Of a DNA stretch of 64,000 nt, positions 25,010 to 33,740 are shown piece after piece. Source of the DNA: CAZVQX01 sp964629735 (GTDB lineage Bacteria > Bacillota_I > Bacilli_A > RF39 > UBA660); contig CAZVQX010000003.1 of NCBI GenBank assembly GCA_964629735.1, forward strand, positions 1 through 64,000. The letters run 5' to 3'. The first letter of the stretch is position 1. Each line of letters begins with the position of its first letter. The translations under genes and the position numbers were made by a program. A model generated the notes under the pieces. The model did not search any database. It was not told where the DNA came from and was given only the letters and a program-made list of their open reading frames with translations.

Positions 25010-25990
25010 ATGAAAAAAAGATTTAGGTACAAAAAAAAGATGAATTTTTTAAAATATATAATATATGTTTTTATAATATATTTTTCATATATGGTAATTA
25101 CAAATTATAAAAATTATAATCTTGCTAATAATAATGCAGACTTTTTAAAAGCTATTATTAATAACTCTAACTATCATATGAAGTATGAGAGAAAAAACCA
25201 AAAAATCATTACCACTTTTTTGAATTTTTTAAATAATTTTGATGTTAATAAACCATTAACTGTTTTTGAAAGGGGTTTTCTATTAAGTGCTCGCGGTGAA
25301 AATAATGTTGATAAAAAAAATTTTGATTTTAATATTGAGCAATTAAATCGGTATGCAAAAGTAGTCAATCAAAGCGATATAAAATCGCCCAAAGTATATA
25401 TTTATAATTCTCATCAACATGAAACATATAGTGATAAAGGTTTTGAAGATTACAATATAAGTCCGAATGTTGTAATGGCTTCATATTTATTAAAGGATAA
25501 ATTAGATAAATTAAATATTCCAACTGTTGTTGAAGAGGCAAATTTAATTGAATTTATGAGAATAAATAATTGGGAACATGATGATAGTTATAAAGCTAGC
25601 CGCTTTTATATAATTGATGCATTAAGTAAATATCCTAATCTTGAATTAATAATTGATCTGCATCGTGACTCATTAACTAAAGAACAAGCAACTGTAGCTA
25701 TAGATAATAAAAACTTTGCTAGAACTTTGTTTGTAGTAGGTACAAATCATCAAAAAGGCCAGGAAAATGTTGAATTTGCAAACAAAATTAATGATATTTT
25801 CAGTAAAAAATACCCAACTTTAAGCCGTGGGGTTTACAAAAAACATATTCGAGAAATTTATAATCAAGATTTAAGTTCAAAAATGATCTTATTAGAGGTT
25901 GGAGGGCAACATAGTACAATTGATGAGGTTTTAAATACAGTTGAAGCTGTATCATTAATAATAAAGGATTTGATTAATAATGAAACCTAA
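25010..25990 (+). CDS. spoIIP: Stage II sporulation protein P
   Basis: 326 residues. The amidase/endopeptidase of the engulfment complex DMP (SpoIID-SpoIIM-SpoIIP) that thins septal peptidoglycan. An N-terminal membrane anchor (about 13-29) precedes the extracytoplasmic catalytic domain. Amidase_3-like zinc motifs are VYIYNSHQHETY and LIIDLHRDS, with the terminal MILLEVGGQ segment carrying the catalytic Glu. Shorter than Bacillus SpoIIP (401 aa), mainly in the linker. RBS AGGTGAAATT. Overlaps the yqxA-like gene by 11 nt. Confidence 0.95.
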   Translation: MKKRFRYKKKMNFLKYIIYVFIIYFSYMVITNYKNYNLANNNADFLKAIINNSNYHMKYERKNQKIITTFLNFLNNFDVNKPLTVFERGFLLSARGENNVDKKNFDFNIEQLNRYAKVVNQSDIKSPKVYIYNSHQHETYSDKGFEDYNISPNVVMASYLLKDKLDKLNIPTVVEEANLIEFMRINNWEHDDSYKASRFYIIDALSKYPNLELIIDLHRDSLTKEQATVAIDNKNFARTLFVVGTNHQKGQENVEFANKINDIFSKKYPTLSRGVYKKHIREIYNQDLSSKMILLEVGGQHSTIDEVLNTVEAVSLIIKDLINNET

Positions 25991-26324
25991 ATATGAAAAA
26001 GTATATTTGAAATTTTTAAAATTTATATTTTTGATATTCACAATAACCTTCTTTGCCTTATATATTTCGCAATCCACAGGTTACTATGAATATGACCAAC
26101 ATAAAAAAGTTGTTTTAACAGAAGAAAAGATAAAACAATTTGAAAAAGATATAAAAGAAGGAAAAAACCTTACTCTTGAAAACTATTTGGAAAACAGATC
26201 AGAAAATTATCAAAACAATGTTTCTCAAACTGGCTATAATCTTTCCTCTACAATTGGTAAATATGTTAGGTTAGGTATTAAAGAAACATTTAATCTCTTA
26301 AATAAAATTATAGATGATGATTAA
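25980..26324 (+). CDS. yqxA: YqxA-like sporulation-associated protein (DUF3679)
   Basis: 114 residues with one membrane helix (about 10-28) and an extracytoplasmic tail (TLENYLENRSENYQNNVSQTGYNLSSTIGKYVR). Position directly after spoIIP with an 11-nt overlap is that of yqxA in B. subtilis (gpr-spoIIP-yqxA-lepA). The sequence fits the DUF3679 pattern loosely. lepA does not follow here. Its 3' end meets sspI head-on, with a 4-nt overlap. Confidence 0.7.
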   Translation: MKPKYEKVYLKFLKFIFLIFTITFFALYISQSTGYYEYDQHKKVVLTEEKIKQFEKDIKEGKNLTLENYLENRSENYQNNVSQTGYNLSSTIGKYVRLGIKETFNLLNKIIDDD

Positions 26325-26530
26325 ATATTAAAACTATTTTGTAATGTGTTTAAAATATATTCTTTCCCATTATCTTCGCTATGATTCCATAATTGTTCAA
26401 AAAAAACCCCTAAACCTGGTAATGTGATTTCATTTTGTGCTTGAATGCTGTAAATAATGGATTCTTTTATTTCTTCTGTTTTAGAATTTTTAAAATTTGC
26501 AATAATACTTTTTCTTATATCTATATTCAT
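26321..26530 (-). CDS. sspI: Small acid-soluble spore protein SspI
   Basis: 69 residues. The pattern DIRKSIIANFKNSKTEEIKESI...LPGLGVFFEQLWNHSEDNGKEYILNTLQ matches SspI of Bacillus in length and in the central LPGLGV.FE.(I/L)W segment. SspI is a minor SASP made in the forespore under SigG. AGAGGTGTTTT precedes the ATG. Convergent with the yqxA-like gene. Its presence is one of the strongest signs of real endospore formation in this genome. Confidence 0.93.
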   Translation of the reverse strand: MNIDIRKSIIANFKNSKTEEIKESIIYSIQAQNEITLPGLGVFFEQLWNHSEDNGKEYILNTLQNSFNI

Positions 26531-26632
26531 AAAACACCTCTTTAACTATATTGTGTAAATAAAACTAAAAAATATACAAAATACTTTCTTTTTAAAAAAA
26601 TATAATATATAATATAAATAGGAGGTATGTAT

Positions 26633-27181
26633 ATGGGTTGGATAATTTTAGGTGTTCTTATTGTTTTAATCTTAATATTTATTGTTAGTACATATAATGG
26701 CTTAGTAAAATTAAGAAATTTAGTAAAGGATCAATGGTCACAGGTAGATGTTCTATTAAAAAGAAGGGCTGATCTTATACCGAATATTGTTGAAACGGTA
26801 AAAGGATATGCTGGTCATGAAAAAGAAACTTTAGAAGCTGTTATTAATGCTCGTAATAAGGCAGTTAGTTCAACAACAACTGAAGATGAAATTAAGGCTA
26901 ATGGTGAATTAACGCAAGCCCTAGGGCGTTTGTTTGCACTGACAGAAGCCTATCCAGAATTAAAGGCTAATGCTAATTTTACACAATTACAAAACAGTTT
27001 AAAAGAAACAGAAGATAAAATAGCATATGCTAGACAATTTTATAACGATGCTGTTTTAGGATACAAAAATAAATTAGAGATGTTTCCATCAAATATTGTA
27101 GCATCAATGTTTAACTTTAAACCTGAAGCTTTCTTTGAAGCAACAGAAGCTGAAAAAGAAGCTCCACAAGTTAAATTTTAG
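26633..27181 (+). CDS. lemA: LemA family membrane protein
   Basis: 182 residues from the ATG at 26633 (GGAGG at 26621-26625). One N-terminal membrane helix, then a helical bundle with the LemA signature VKDQWSQVDVLLKRRADLIPNIVETVKGYA...ARQFYNDAVLGYKNKLEMFPSNIVA. LemA proteins commonly sit beside a DUF2207 or TPM-domain membrane protein with a glycine-rich tail; the next gene is such a partner. Function of the pair is unsettled. Confidence 0.96.
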   Translation: MGWIILGVLIVLILIFIVSTYNGLVKLRNLVKDQWSQVDVLLKRRADLIPNIVETVKGYAGHEKETLEAVINARNKAVSSTTTEDEIKANGELTQALGRLFALTEAYPELKANANFTQLQNSLKETEDKIAYARQFYNDAVLGYKNKLEMFPSNIVASMFNFKPEAFFEATEAEKEAPQVKF

Positions 27182-27205
27182 GCTTACAGTTGTAAGTCTT
27201 TTTTT
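27181..27205 (+). terminator. Attenuator-like hairpin between lemA and the DUF2207 gene
   Basis: CTTAC / GTAAG hairpin followed by TCTTTTTTT, in the 42-bp gap; may tune read-through into the downstream gene. Confidence 0.5.
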
Positions 27206-27223
27206 ACAAGGGAGTGAGATATA

Positions 27224-29158
27224 TTGAAAAAAATTATAAAAAAATTTCTTTTATTATTTTTAATTTCAATACCTTTAAACATAAATGCTCAATTTGAGGG
27301 AATTAGTAATTACTATATTGAGACAACTGTTTTAGATAATGGAGATTTAAAAGTCAAAGAAATGTTTGTTTTAGAGGGGGATTTTAACGGTTATGAAAGA
27401 GTAATAAATTTTAAAAACCTTAATGCAAAGATCTTTGATGGTAGCAATGAATCATTTAATGGGAATCATCTTCATAATGGTGATAGCATTAATGTATTAA
27501 ATGTTAAAAGTATTGCTATTGATAATAATGTCAATTTTAAGTATTTATACAAAGATGGTGATGAGTTTACTAAGCATTATCCTAATACAGTTAATAAGGG
27601 TGAATATCAAAAATATATAGAAGAGGAGACTGCCGAAGGTGTTAAATTAAAAATATTTAATCCTAGTACTTTTAATAAACGCGGTTTCTATATTGAATAT
27701 ATTTTAAAAAATATGGCTATTCTTCATAATGATGTTGGTGAAGTTGGCTGGAATCTTTTTAGCAATTTACAACAAGAACCGATAAAAAAAATAGAGATGT
27801 ATATTAATATACCACATAATCAGGATGAAGTTCGGGTTTGGGGGCATGGGCCTCTAAATGGTGAAGTTGACATTATTAATAAAAACAAATTAAAGTATAC
27901 ATTAACTGATTTGCCATCACAAACGGCGATAGATATTCGTTTTGTTTTTGATAAAGATGTTATTGTTAATTCTAATAAGAAAAGTAATGCTGAAGCGTTA
28001 GAAAAAATTATTCATGTTGAAACAGTTAAAGCTGATAAAGCTAACGAAGAACGTGAAGAAGCATTAAAAACAATTACTCGTCAAATTAAAATTTCAAACA
28101 TCGCCCGTATGATGTGGTTTATAGGTCTAATAGCTATTGTATATCATGTATATAAAAAATATGATAAAGAATACGATAGTGATTTTAAAACTAAATATTT
28201 TAGGGATTTTCCAAATGACTATAATCCGCCAATGGTTAGTTATTTAATGAATAAAAAAATTGGTACTAAAGAAATGTCTGCTACTATTTTAAATTTTGTT
28301 GCTAATAAAAAAATTAAATATGAAGAGATTAAAAAAAATAAATTTGAATTTATTAAAAATATTAATGATGAAGAATTTGAAAATTTAAGTGAGTCAGAGC
28401 AAGCTTTAGTTACGATGTTGTTTAATAATATTGGTGATGGAACTAGAGTTTCAATCGACGATATAAATAAAACAGCTAAGAGAAATTATAATAAATTTTT
28501 AAATGACTATAATCGCTGGAAAGATTTAACTATTTTAGAAGCAAAAAAAGAAGCTCTGTACGAAAAAAATAGTGGTATCAAAACTTTAACTATTATATAT
28601 ATATTATTAGGGTTAACATTTCACTTTAAATTGCCAAAATATGATTTTTTTGCAAATGTTGGTGTATTATATCAATTATTTTATATTTTAATTGTATTAT
28701 GTTCAGCAGCATCTTTGATTTATGTAATTTCGTTTACAAAGAGAACTAAGAAAGGGAATGAGTATTATCGAAGATGGAATGGTTTGAAAAATTTCTTAAA
28801 TGATTTTGGAAAATTTGAAGCAAGAGATTTGCCACATATTGAATTGTGGGAAAAATATTTAGTATATGCTGTAGTTTTTGGTGTTGCTAAAAAATTATCA
28901 AAAACTATGGAAATTAAATTTAAAGAAATGCCAAAAGATAATTATACAGCTAGTGATTATATATTTGATACTTATTATTGGAGAAATCTCAATAGAATTA
29001 ATGAGTCAATTTCAACAGGGGTTTCTAATGCTGTTAATACCGCCCTTTCAACCAAAACATTAAGTGAGACCCGAACATCATCGGGTGGTGGTTTAGGTGG
29101 TGGATTCTCAGGCGGTGGTGGTTCATTTGGTGGCGGTGGCGGTGGCGGTCGCTTTTAG
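27224..29158 (+). CDS. DUF2207 membrane protein with glycine-rich tail
   Basis: 644 residues, TTG start with GGGAGTGAG upstream. A signal-like N terminus (ending NINAQF) is followed by a beta-rich extracellular DUF2207 domain (YYIETTVLDNGDLKVKE...) to about residue 245. A membrane helix lies near 295-312, a cytosolic domain follows (YNPPMVSYLMNKKIG..., with winged-helix-like segments), and a pair of helices lies near 450-505. The C terminus ends in GGGLGGGFSGGGGSFGGGG repeats. This is the usual partner of LemA. Function unknown. Confidence 0.9.
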   Translation: MKKIIKKFLLLFLISIPLNINAQFEGISNYYIETTVLDNGDLKVKEMFVLEGDFNGYERVINFKNLNAKIFDGSNESFNGNHLHNGDSINVLNVKSIAIDNNVNFKYLYKDGDEFTKHYPNTVNKGEYQKYIEEETAEGVKLKIFNPSTFNKRGFYIEYILKNMAILHNDVGEVGWNLFSNLQQEPIKKIEMYINIPHNQDEVRVWGHGPLNGEVDIINKNKLKYTLTDLPSQTAIDIRFVFDKDVIVNSNKKSNAEALEKIIHVETVKADKANEEREEALKTITRQIKISNIARMMWFIGLIAIVYHVYKKYDKEYDSDFKTKYFRDFPNDYNPPMVSYLMNKKIGTKEMSATILNFVANKKIKYEEIKKNKFEFIKNINDEEFENLSESEQALVTMLFNNIGDGTRVSIDDINKTAKRNYNKFLNDYNRWKDLTILEAKKEALYEKNSGIKTLTIIYILLGLTFHFKLPKYDFFANVGVLYQLFYILIVLCSAASLIYVISFTKRTKKGNEYYRRWNGLKNFLNDFGKFEARDLPHIELWEKYLVYAVVFGVAKKLSKTMEIKFKEMPKDNYTASDYIFDTYYWRNLNRINESISTGVSNAVNTALSTKTLSETRTSSGGGLGGGFSGGGGSFGGGGGGGRF

Positions 29159-29172
29159 AATAATTATAATGG

Positions 29173-29208
29173 AAAAAAAGATATTGGTTATCAATCAATA
29201 TCTTTTTA
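29173..29208. terminator. Bidirectional terminator
   Basis: AAAAAGATATTG / CAATATCTTTTT, 12-bp arms, between convergent genes. Confidence 0.85.
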
Positions 29209-29535
29209 TATTATTTGAAAGTCTGAATTGTTAAAATTGTTTTTATAAGGTTGTTTTGTTGTATTCATCATATTTTCTAAACTATTAATACGCCTTTCAA
29301 TATTTTCAAGACGACGATTTAGATTATTAACTTCTTGTTGTAACATATATAATTGATCATTTTTGGCAATAGACTGACTTGTTGTTTGTGGCCCCATCAT
29401 CTGTTGCCCGGGCATCATTGTTTGTGGCCCCATCATCGGTTGCCCGGTTATCATTGGCTGCGTTCCCATCATCGGTTGCCCCATTCCTTGATATATTGGA
29501 TATGGTGGCATTCCATAGTTTCGATCATTTTTCAA
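29206..29535 (-). CDS. Met/Pro/Gln/Gly-rich repeat protein with coiled coil, coat-like
   Basis: 109 residues. Residues 10-52 contain repeats of the type QPMMG-xQxMxxG. Residues 60-95 form a heptad coiled coil (LYMLQQEVNNLNRRLENIERRINSLENMM). AGGAGTGAGTTTACTTG precedes the start, so it is translated. It resembles coat-associated proteins of spore formers, which often combine a low-complexity half with a coiled coil, but the family was not identified. The reverse-strand frames here are shadows of the repeats. Confidence 0.7.
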   Translation of the reverse strand: MKNDRNYGMPPYPIYQGMGQPMMGTQPMITGQPMMGPQTMMPGQQMMGPQTTSQSIAKNDQLYMLQQEVNNLNRRLENIERRINSLENMMNTTKQPYKNNFNNSDFQII

Positions 29536-29648
29536 GTAAACTCACTCCTTTATACTTCCATTATATATATATGCTTTTTTTGTTAAGATGTGCTTATAAC
29601 TATTTATCAATTTTTAAATTCATGATATAATTACAATGAGGGGATGAA

Positions 29649-30287
29649 ATGAGACTTCGTAGAGTAAAAAATGCTGAAAAAATAATAAATGATAATAAAT
29701 ATGTTGTTAAAGATCCGCTATTATATTGCGGGGAGTATAAACAATTGTTTGCTAATAATAATCCAATAAGATTAGAAATAGGTATGGGAAAAGGTCAATT
29801 TTTAATTAATATGGCAATAAAATATCCGAATATTAATTTCATTGGAATTGAAAAACAAGCAAGTGTTTTAGTTCGCGCTGTTGAAAAAGTAGAAAATTTA
29901 GAGTTAAATAATTTATTATTTATTAATAGTGATGCGAATAAAATTAATGAGATTTTTGTTAAAGAAATTGAATTAATTTATTTGAATTTTTCAGATCCAT
30001 GGCCTAAAAAGAAGCACGCTAAGAGACGATTAACTAGCATAAATTTTTTAAAAAAATATGATAATATCTTTTTAGAAGATAAAATTATTATTATGAAAAC
30101 TGATAATCGTCATTTGTTTGAGGGTTCTATTGTTAGTTTAAATAATTATGAATATTTAATTGAAGAAATTTGTTTAGATTTACATCAGGATCAAGATATC
30201 AATAATATTATGACTGAATATGAAGAAAAATTTATAAGTCTTGGTTTTCCTATATACAAATTAGTAGCTAAAAAGACAAAATCTTGA
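29649..30287 (+). CDS. trmB: tRNA (guanine-N7-)-methyltransferase
   Basis: 212 residues. SAM-dependent methylation of G46 in tRNA. Motifs are LEIGMGKGQFLINMA (SAM site), NFIGIEKQASVLVRAVEK, YLNFSDPWPKKKHAKRRLTS (catalytic/substrate segment DPWPK.RH.KRR) and FKTDN-like IIMKTDNRHLFEGS. Length typical. Followed by an uncharacterised lipoprotein cluster. Confidence 0.97.
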   Translation: MRLRRVKNAEKIINDNKYVVKDPLLYCGEYKQLFANNNPIRLEIGMGKGQFLINMAIKYPNINFIGIEKQASVLVRAVEKVENLELNNLLFINSDANKINEIFVKEIELIYLNFSDPWPKKKHAKRRLTSINFLKKYDNIFLEDKIIIMKTDNRHLFEGSIVSLNNYEYLIEEICLDLHQDQDINNIMTEYEEKFISLGFPIYKLVAKKTKS

Positions 30288-30354
30288 CAGATTATAATTT
30301 AATAAATTTAAACTTTTGAAAATATGGTGTATAATATAGATAGAGTGGTGTAAA

Positions 30355-30966
30355 ATGAAAAAAATAGTTATCATGTTTATGCTATTGTTTTTAGTAACAG
30401 GTTGTACTGTTGTTAGAATAGATACAAAAGATATTGATAATATCATTAGTGTTGTGTTATCGAAAGATAACAAGCTATTTAATCGAGTAGGAAAGGGTTA
30501 TAAATATTATATTCCACGTGGTGTTAATTATATTGACACTAATGAATTAAATGACAAACTATATTCTAATGGTAATTATTATTATTTATATGTTGATGTT
30601 ATAAGTTATTATTATGAAAAGGAAAATAATTATCAAATAAATAAAGATTCTTTTTATTCAAAAGCAATTGATGTTAAGGGGAAAAAAGGATATTTAGAAA
30701 TTAATAAAGTAAAAAACAAATATTTTATTGAATTTATGTATAATTATGCTAAAATAGAAGCACTAGTAGATAAAAAAGATATTGAGAAGGTTGTTTTAGA
30801 TTCTTCGTATATTTTATCAACTATTAAATTTAATAATAACGTTGTTAAATTGATGTTAAATAATGGCTATTTTATAAATAAAGAGGAAAAATACGATATT
30901 TTCACCTCTAAAAAGCCAAATGATAATTTTTTACCGTATGATGATAGTGAAAATATTGATGAATGA
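30355..30966 (+). CDS. Predicted lipoprotein, unknown
   Basis: 203 residues. Signal peptide with lipobox LVTGC (Cys at about residue 17), so it is probably lipidated and faces outside. The mature part is Tyr/Asn/Lys-rich with alternating strands (NYYYLYVDVISYYYEKE, KGYLEINKVKNKYFIEFMYN) and no family was recognised. RBS GAGTGGTG. It opens a four-gene run with the next three genes. Confidence 0.75.
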   Translation: MKKIVIMFMLLFLVTGCTVVRIDTKDIDNIISVVLSKDNKLFNRVGKGYKYYIPRGVNYIDTNELNDKLYSNGNYYYLYVDVISYYYEKENNYQINKDSFYSKAIDVKGKKGYLEINKVKNKYFIEFMYNYAKIEALVDKKDIEKVVLDSSYILSTIKFNNNVVKLMLNNGYFINKEEKYDIFTSKKPNDNFLPYDDSENIDE

Positions 30967-30976
30967 GGTGGATTAA

Positions 30977-31696
30977 ATGGGTTTTTTTGATAAAATTAAA
31001 AATTTATTTACTGATGAACCAGAAGAGCCAATAAAAAAAGAATTTATTCCAGTTGAAATTGCTTCCCCTAAAATAGAAGAATCTAAAACTGACATAAATA
31101 TAAGTGATTCAACAGTTATTCAAAAGGTTGAAAAAATACAATCACCTGTGTTTTTTAGTGATAAAGATTTTGAGGATCTTAATAATAGATCTTTTCATCG
31201 TCATAGTCGGATGGATTTTCCAAAAGACAAAAAAGAAGAAAAAAAGGAAGAAACTCGTGTTTTTAAACCATCTCCGATTATCTCGCCAGTATATGGTGTT
31301 TTAGATAAAAATTATCGTAAAGATGATATTATAAAGAATAAACCTATCAATATAAATAATTCACAAGTGACAAAAGAAATATCAATTGATGATGTTCGTA
31401 AAAAGGCATATGGAACTTTAGAAGAAGAATTAGAAAAAGAAATGTTTGGTGGCACTTCAATGTTGTTTAAGGAAGATTTAATTATTGAGGAAGAGCCTGA
31501 TTTGTTTGAAGAGCTGAAGAATAAAGATGAAATATTAATCCATAATATAGATGAAATAAATGAAGATAGTATTGATACGTTCGTTGAGGATGAAATAGTA
31601 AATATGTTTGATAATGATGACGATCAATTAACGGAAGGTGATTTATTTGATTTAGTTAATTCGATGTATGAAAAAGGAGATGAAATAAATGAATAA
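30977..31696 (+). CDS. Acidic, mostly disordered cytosolic protein, unknown
   Basis: 239 residues with no signal or membrane helix. It opens with an amphipathic helix (MGFFDKIKNLF) that could touch the membrane. The centre has the ordered-looking motif FKPSPIISPVYGVLDKNY (about residues 95-112). A C-terminal acidic helix (about 200-236) ends DLFDLVNSMYE. The rest is charged low-complexity sequence. The next gene starts inside its last codons (ATGAATAA overlap), so translation is coupled. Function unknown; association with the YtxG/YtxH-type genes suggests an envelope or division context. Confidence 0.7.
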   Translation: MGFFDKIKNLFTDEPEEPIKKEFIPVEIASPKIEESKTDINISDSTVIQKVEKIQSPVFFSDKDFEDLNNRSFHRHSRMDFPKDKKEEKKEETRVFKPSPIISPVYGVLDKNYRKDDIIKNKPININNSQVTKEISIDDVRKKAYGTLEEELEKEMFGGTSMLFKEDLIIEEEPDLFEELKNKDEILIHNIDEINEDSIDTFVEDEIVNMFDNDDDQLTEGDLFDLVNSMYEKGDEINE

Positions 31697-31991
31697 TTGT
31701 GTTAATGGTGTTAATAGTGTTTTTCCTAGCATAATCTATATATTATTAGCAATATTATTAGTAGTATTGATTATACTAGTATTAAGATTAATTAAGACTT
31801 TAGGGAAAGTTGATCGGGTAGTTGAAGACGTTAATTATAAAGTCAATAAATTAAATGGTGTTTTTGAAATAATTGATACAACAACAGATGCCTTTGTATC
31901 ATTTAATGATCGAATAGTTAATTTTTTAACTAATGGTATTGTTAAAATTTTTAAAAAAAACAAAAAGAAAGAGAGGAAATATGATGAGTAA
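31689..31991 (+). CDS. YtxG-like (DUF948) membrane protein
   Basis: 100 residues: an N-terminal membrane helix (about 15-38), then a helical segment with DUF948 character (RVVEDVNYKVNKLNGVFEIIDTTTDAFVSFND). Overlaps the preceding gene by 8 nt and the following ytxH-like gene by 8 nt. The pair DUF948-YtxH is conserved in Bacilli (ytxG-ytxH), where it belongs to the SigB/general stress set; regulation here is not visible. Confidence 0.75.
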   Translation: MNNCVNGVNSVFPSIIYILLAILLVVLIILVLRLIKTLGKVDRVVEDVNYKVNKLNGVFEIIDTTTDAFVSFNDRIVNFLTNGIVKIFKKNKKKERKYDE

Positions 31992-32400
31992 AAAGAAAAA
32001 AGGATTTTGTAGATTTTTAACTGGCATGTTTGTAGGAGCAGGTCTTGGTGTTCTATTTGCACCTAAAAAAGGTAGTGAAACAAGAAAAGAATTAAAAATG
32101 AAATTTGATGAGTTTATGGATGAGATAAAGCAAATAGATGTTGATGAAGTACGCGAAAATATCGAAACTAAAATTTTTGAAATAAAGATGGAATTAGAAG
32201 ATTTAGACAAAGAAAAGATTTTAAAAATTGCCAAGAAAAAAGCAAATGACATTAAAAATATGACAGAAGATTTAGTTGAATATGCAGTAGAAAAAGGAAC
32301 TCCAGTTTTAGAAGATATGGCTAACTCTATTCGTGAAAAAGCTATTCAAGTTACAAAAGAAGTACTAGAAAAATTAGAAACAAATGAAAAAGAAGCTTAA
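31984..32400 (+). CDS. ytxH: YtxH-domain protein
   Basis: 138 residues from the second of two adjacent ATGs (31981/31984; AGAGG RBS). N-terminal glycine-zipper membrane segment FLTGMFVGAGLGVLFAPKKGSETRKELK is diagnostic of the YtxH family. The remainder is a long charged amphipathic helix. The gene follows the DUF948 gene, matching Bacillus ytxG-ytxH. Function unknown, stress-related in relatives. Confidence 0.85.
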   Translation: MSKKKKGFCRFLTGMFVGAGLGVLFAPKKGSETRKELKMKFDEFMDEIKQIDVDEVRENIETKIFEIKMELEDLDKEKILKIAKKKANDIKNMTEDLVEYAVEKGTPVLEDMANSIREKAIQVTKEVLEKLETNEKEA

Positions 32401-32415
32401 TTGCTTCTTTTTTTA
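32391..32415 (+). terminator. Terminator of the ytxH-like operon
   Basis: AGAAGC / GCTTCT arms with a 6-nt loop and a T-run; overlaps the ytxH stop and touches the 3' end of the CBS gene. Confidence 0.75.
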
Positions 32416-32871
32416 TAAATAAAACTCATTAATGTTTGTTGTGAAATAATCACTATTGTTGGTTATTTCATATATTTTTTTAAAATTTTCAATAATCAAT
32501 TTGTCGTTCTCATAATTATTAATAATATCTGATAGTGAAATAATACCTTTAACCTTTTTATTATTAGTTACAATTAACCTTTTTATTTTTTTCTCTCCCA
32601 TCAATTTAATAGCATCTTCAATTTTTTTATTTATATCAATATTTATTATATTTTTTGTAATATAACTTTTTATTGAATTGCTACTTGTTTCATTATTGCT
32701 TAAACAATTAATAACAATATCACGGTCGGTAATTACTCCAACTATTTTATTATTTTCAACAATAGGAATAAAACCAATATTATAGTCTTGCATTAATTTA
32801 CTAATTTCAAAAATGTTATTATTAATATTTCCTACAATAATATTTTTAGTCATTATATTTTCTAGCATCAT
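32413..32871 (-). CDS. CBS-domain pair protein
   Basis: 152 residues from the ATG preceded by AAGGGTGATAAT (a longer frame to 32922 lacks an RBS). Two tandem CBS domains: IMTKNIIVGNINNNIFEISKLMQDYNIGFIPIVENNKIVGVITDRDIV and ITKNIINIDINKKIEDAIKLMGEKKIKRLIVTNNKKVKGIISLSDII. Stand-alone CBS pairs bind adenine nucleotides (AMP/ATP/SAM) and act as energy sensors. A C-terminal tail of about 25 residues has no known domain. Divergent from yunB. Confidence 0.92.
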   Translation of the reverse strand: MMLENIMTKNIIVGNINNNIFEISKLMQDYNIGFIPIVENNKIVGVITDRDIVINCLSNNETSSNSIKSYITKNIINIDINKKIEDAIKLMGEKKIKRLIVTNNKKVKGIISLSDIINNYENDKLIIENFKKIYEITNNSDYFTTNINEFYL

Positions 32872-32942
32872 ATTATCACCCTTAATATTGTTCTCTAAAA
32901 ATAAATTACTATACATATTCATATAATTTTATAGGTGGTATT

Positions 32943-33695
32943 ATGAGAAAAATAAGATTAAGAAAAAAATACAAAATGAAAAAAAGTAATATAATAATAA
33001 TAATAATAACTTTATTAATCATAACTATTTTTTATACTTTTAAATATTTAAATAATATTGTAAGTCCGATTTTAATTAATTATGCTGAAGTTGAAATAAA
33101 ACGATTTTCAAATTTAATTGTTAATAAAGCTATTAGTAATTATATTAATGATGATATTAATGTTGACAATTTATTTATTATAACAAGGGATGGCCAAGAT
33201 GAAATAAAAACAATTGATTTTAATCCTATTATAGTAAATAAATTATTAACAACAATTACTGATTCAGTTCATGTTAATTTAAAAAATATTATAAGAGGGA
33301 ATGTTGATAAAATCGATATAATTGATGATTTAGCAGATTATGATGAAAAAAAATTAAAAGATGGTATTATTTTTGAAATACCAGCCGGTGTTGTTTTCAA
33401 AAATCCACTCTTATCTAATATCGGCCCTAAAATACCAGTCCGTTTAAATTTAAATGGCGAAGTAATTAGTAATATAAACACAAAAGTAACAAATTATGGA
33501 ATTAATAATGCTTTAATGGAAGTAAGTGTTAACATTGAATTAAGTGAGCAAGTAATCCTTCCTTTTTTATCAAAAAAAATTGATTATAATTTAAATGTTC
33601 CAATTGCCATTAAAATGATTCAAGGAACGGTCCCTAATTATTTCTTTAATGGGATAACGAAAAGTTCACCAAATATCTCTCTTCCTATAGAATAA
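32943..33695 (+). CDS. yunB: Sporulation protein YunB
   Basis: 250 residues with a basic N terminus, one membrane helix (about 17-34) and an extracytoplasmic domain. The pattern VSPILINYAEVEIKRFSNLIVNKAI, then IFEIPAGVVFKNPLLSNIGPKIPVRLNLNGEV, NYGINNALMEVSVNIEL and a late GTVPNYF segment, is typical of YunB, a mother-cell (SigE) protein needed for efficient sporulation. The usual P..E(T)..I.G.VP segment here reads PIAIKMIQGTVP, so one conserved acidic residue is changed. Lies 1.7 kb from a yutD-like gene, as in the Bacillus yut/yun region. Confidence 0.88.
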   Translation: MRKIRLRKKYKMKKSNIIIIIITLLIITIFYTFKYLNNIVSPILINYAEVEIKRFSNLIVNKAISNYINDDINVDNLFIITRDGQDEIKTIDFNPIIVNKLLTTITDSVHVNLKNIIRGNVDKIDIIDDLADYDEKKLKDGIIFEIPAGVVFKNPLLSNIGPKIPVRLNLNGEVISNINTKVTNYGINNALMEVSVNIELSEQVILPFLSKKIDYNLNVPIAIKMIQGTVPNYFFNGITKSSPNISLPIE

Positions 33696-33740
33696 TAGCA
33701 ATAAATATGTTATACTAATCGAGTAAAAGGTGATAAAAAT

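Noticed and set aside
29353..29630. Two + strand open frames rich in CLWPHH/SSVAR repeats
   Set aside because: They are complements of the repeat protein on the - strand (29206-29535), which has the RBS and a coiled coil; the + frames have none.
31926..32252. 108-aa frame on the - strand over ytxG/ytxH
   Set aside because: No RBS; antisense of two coupled, recognised genes.
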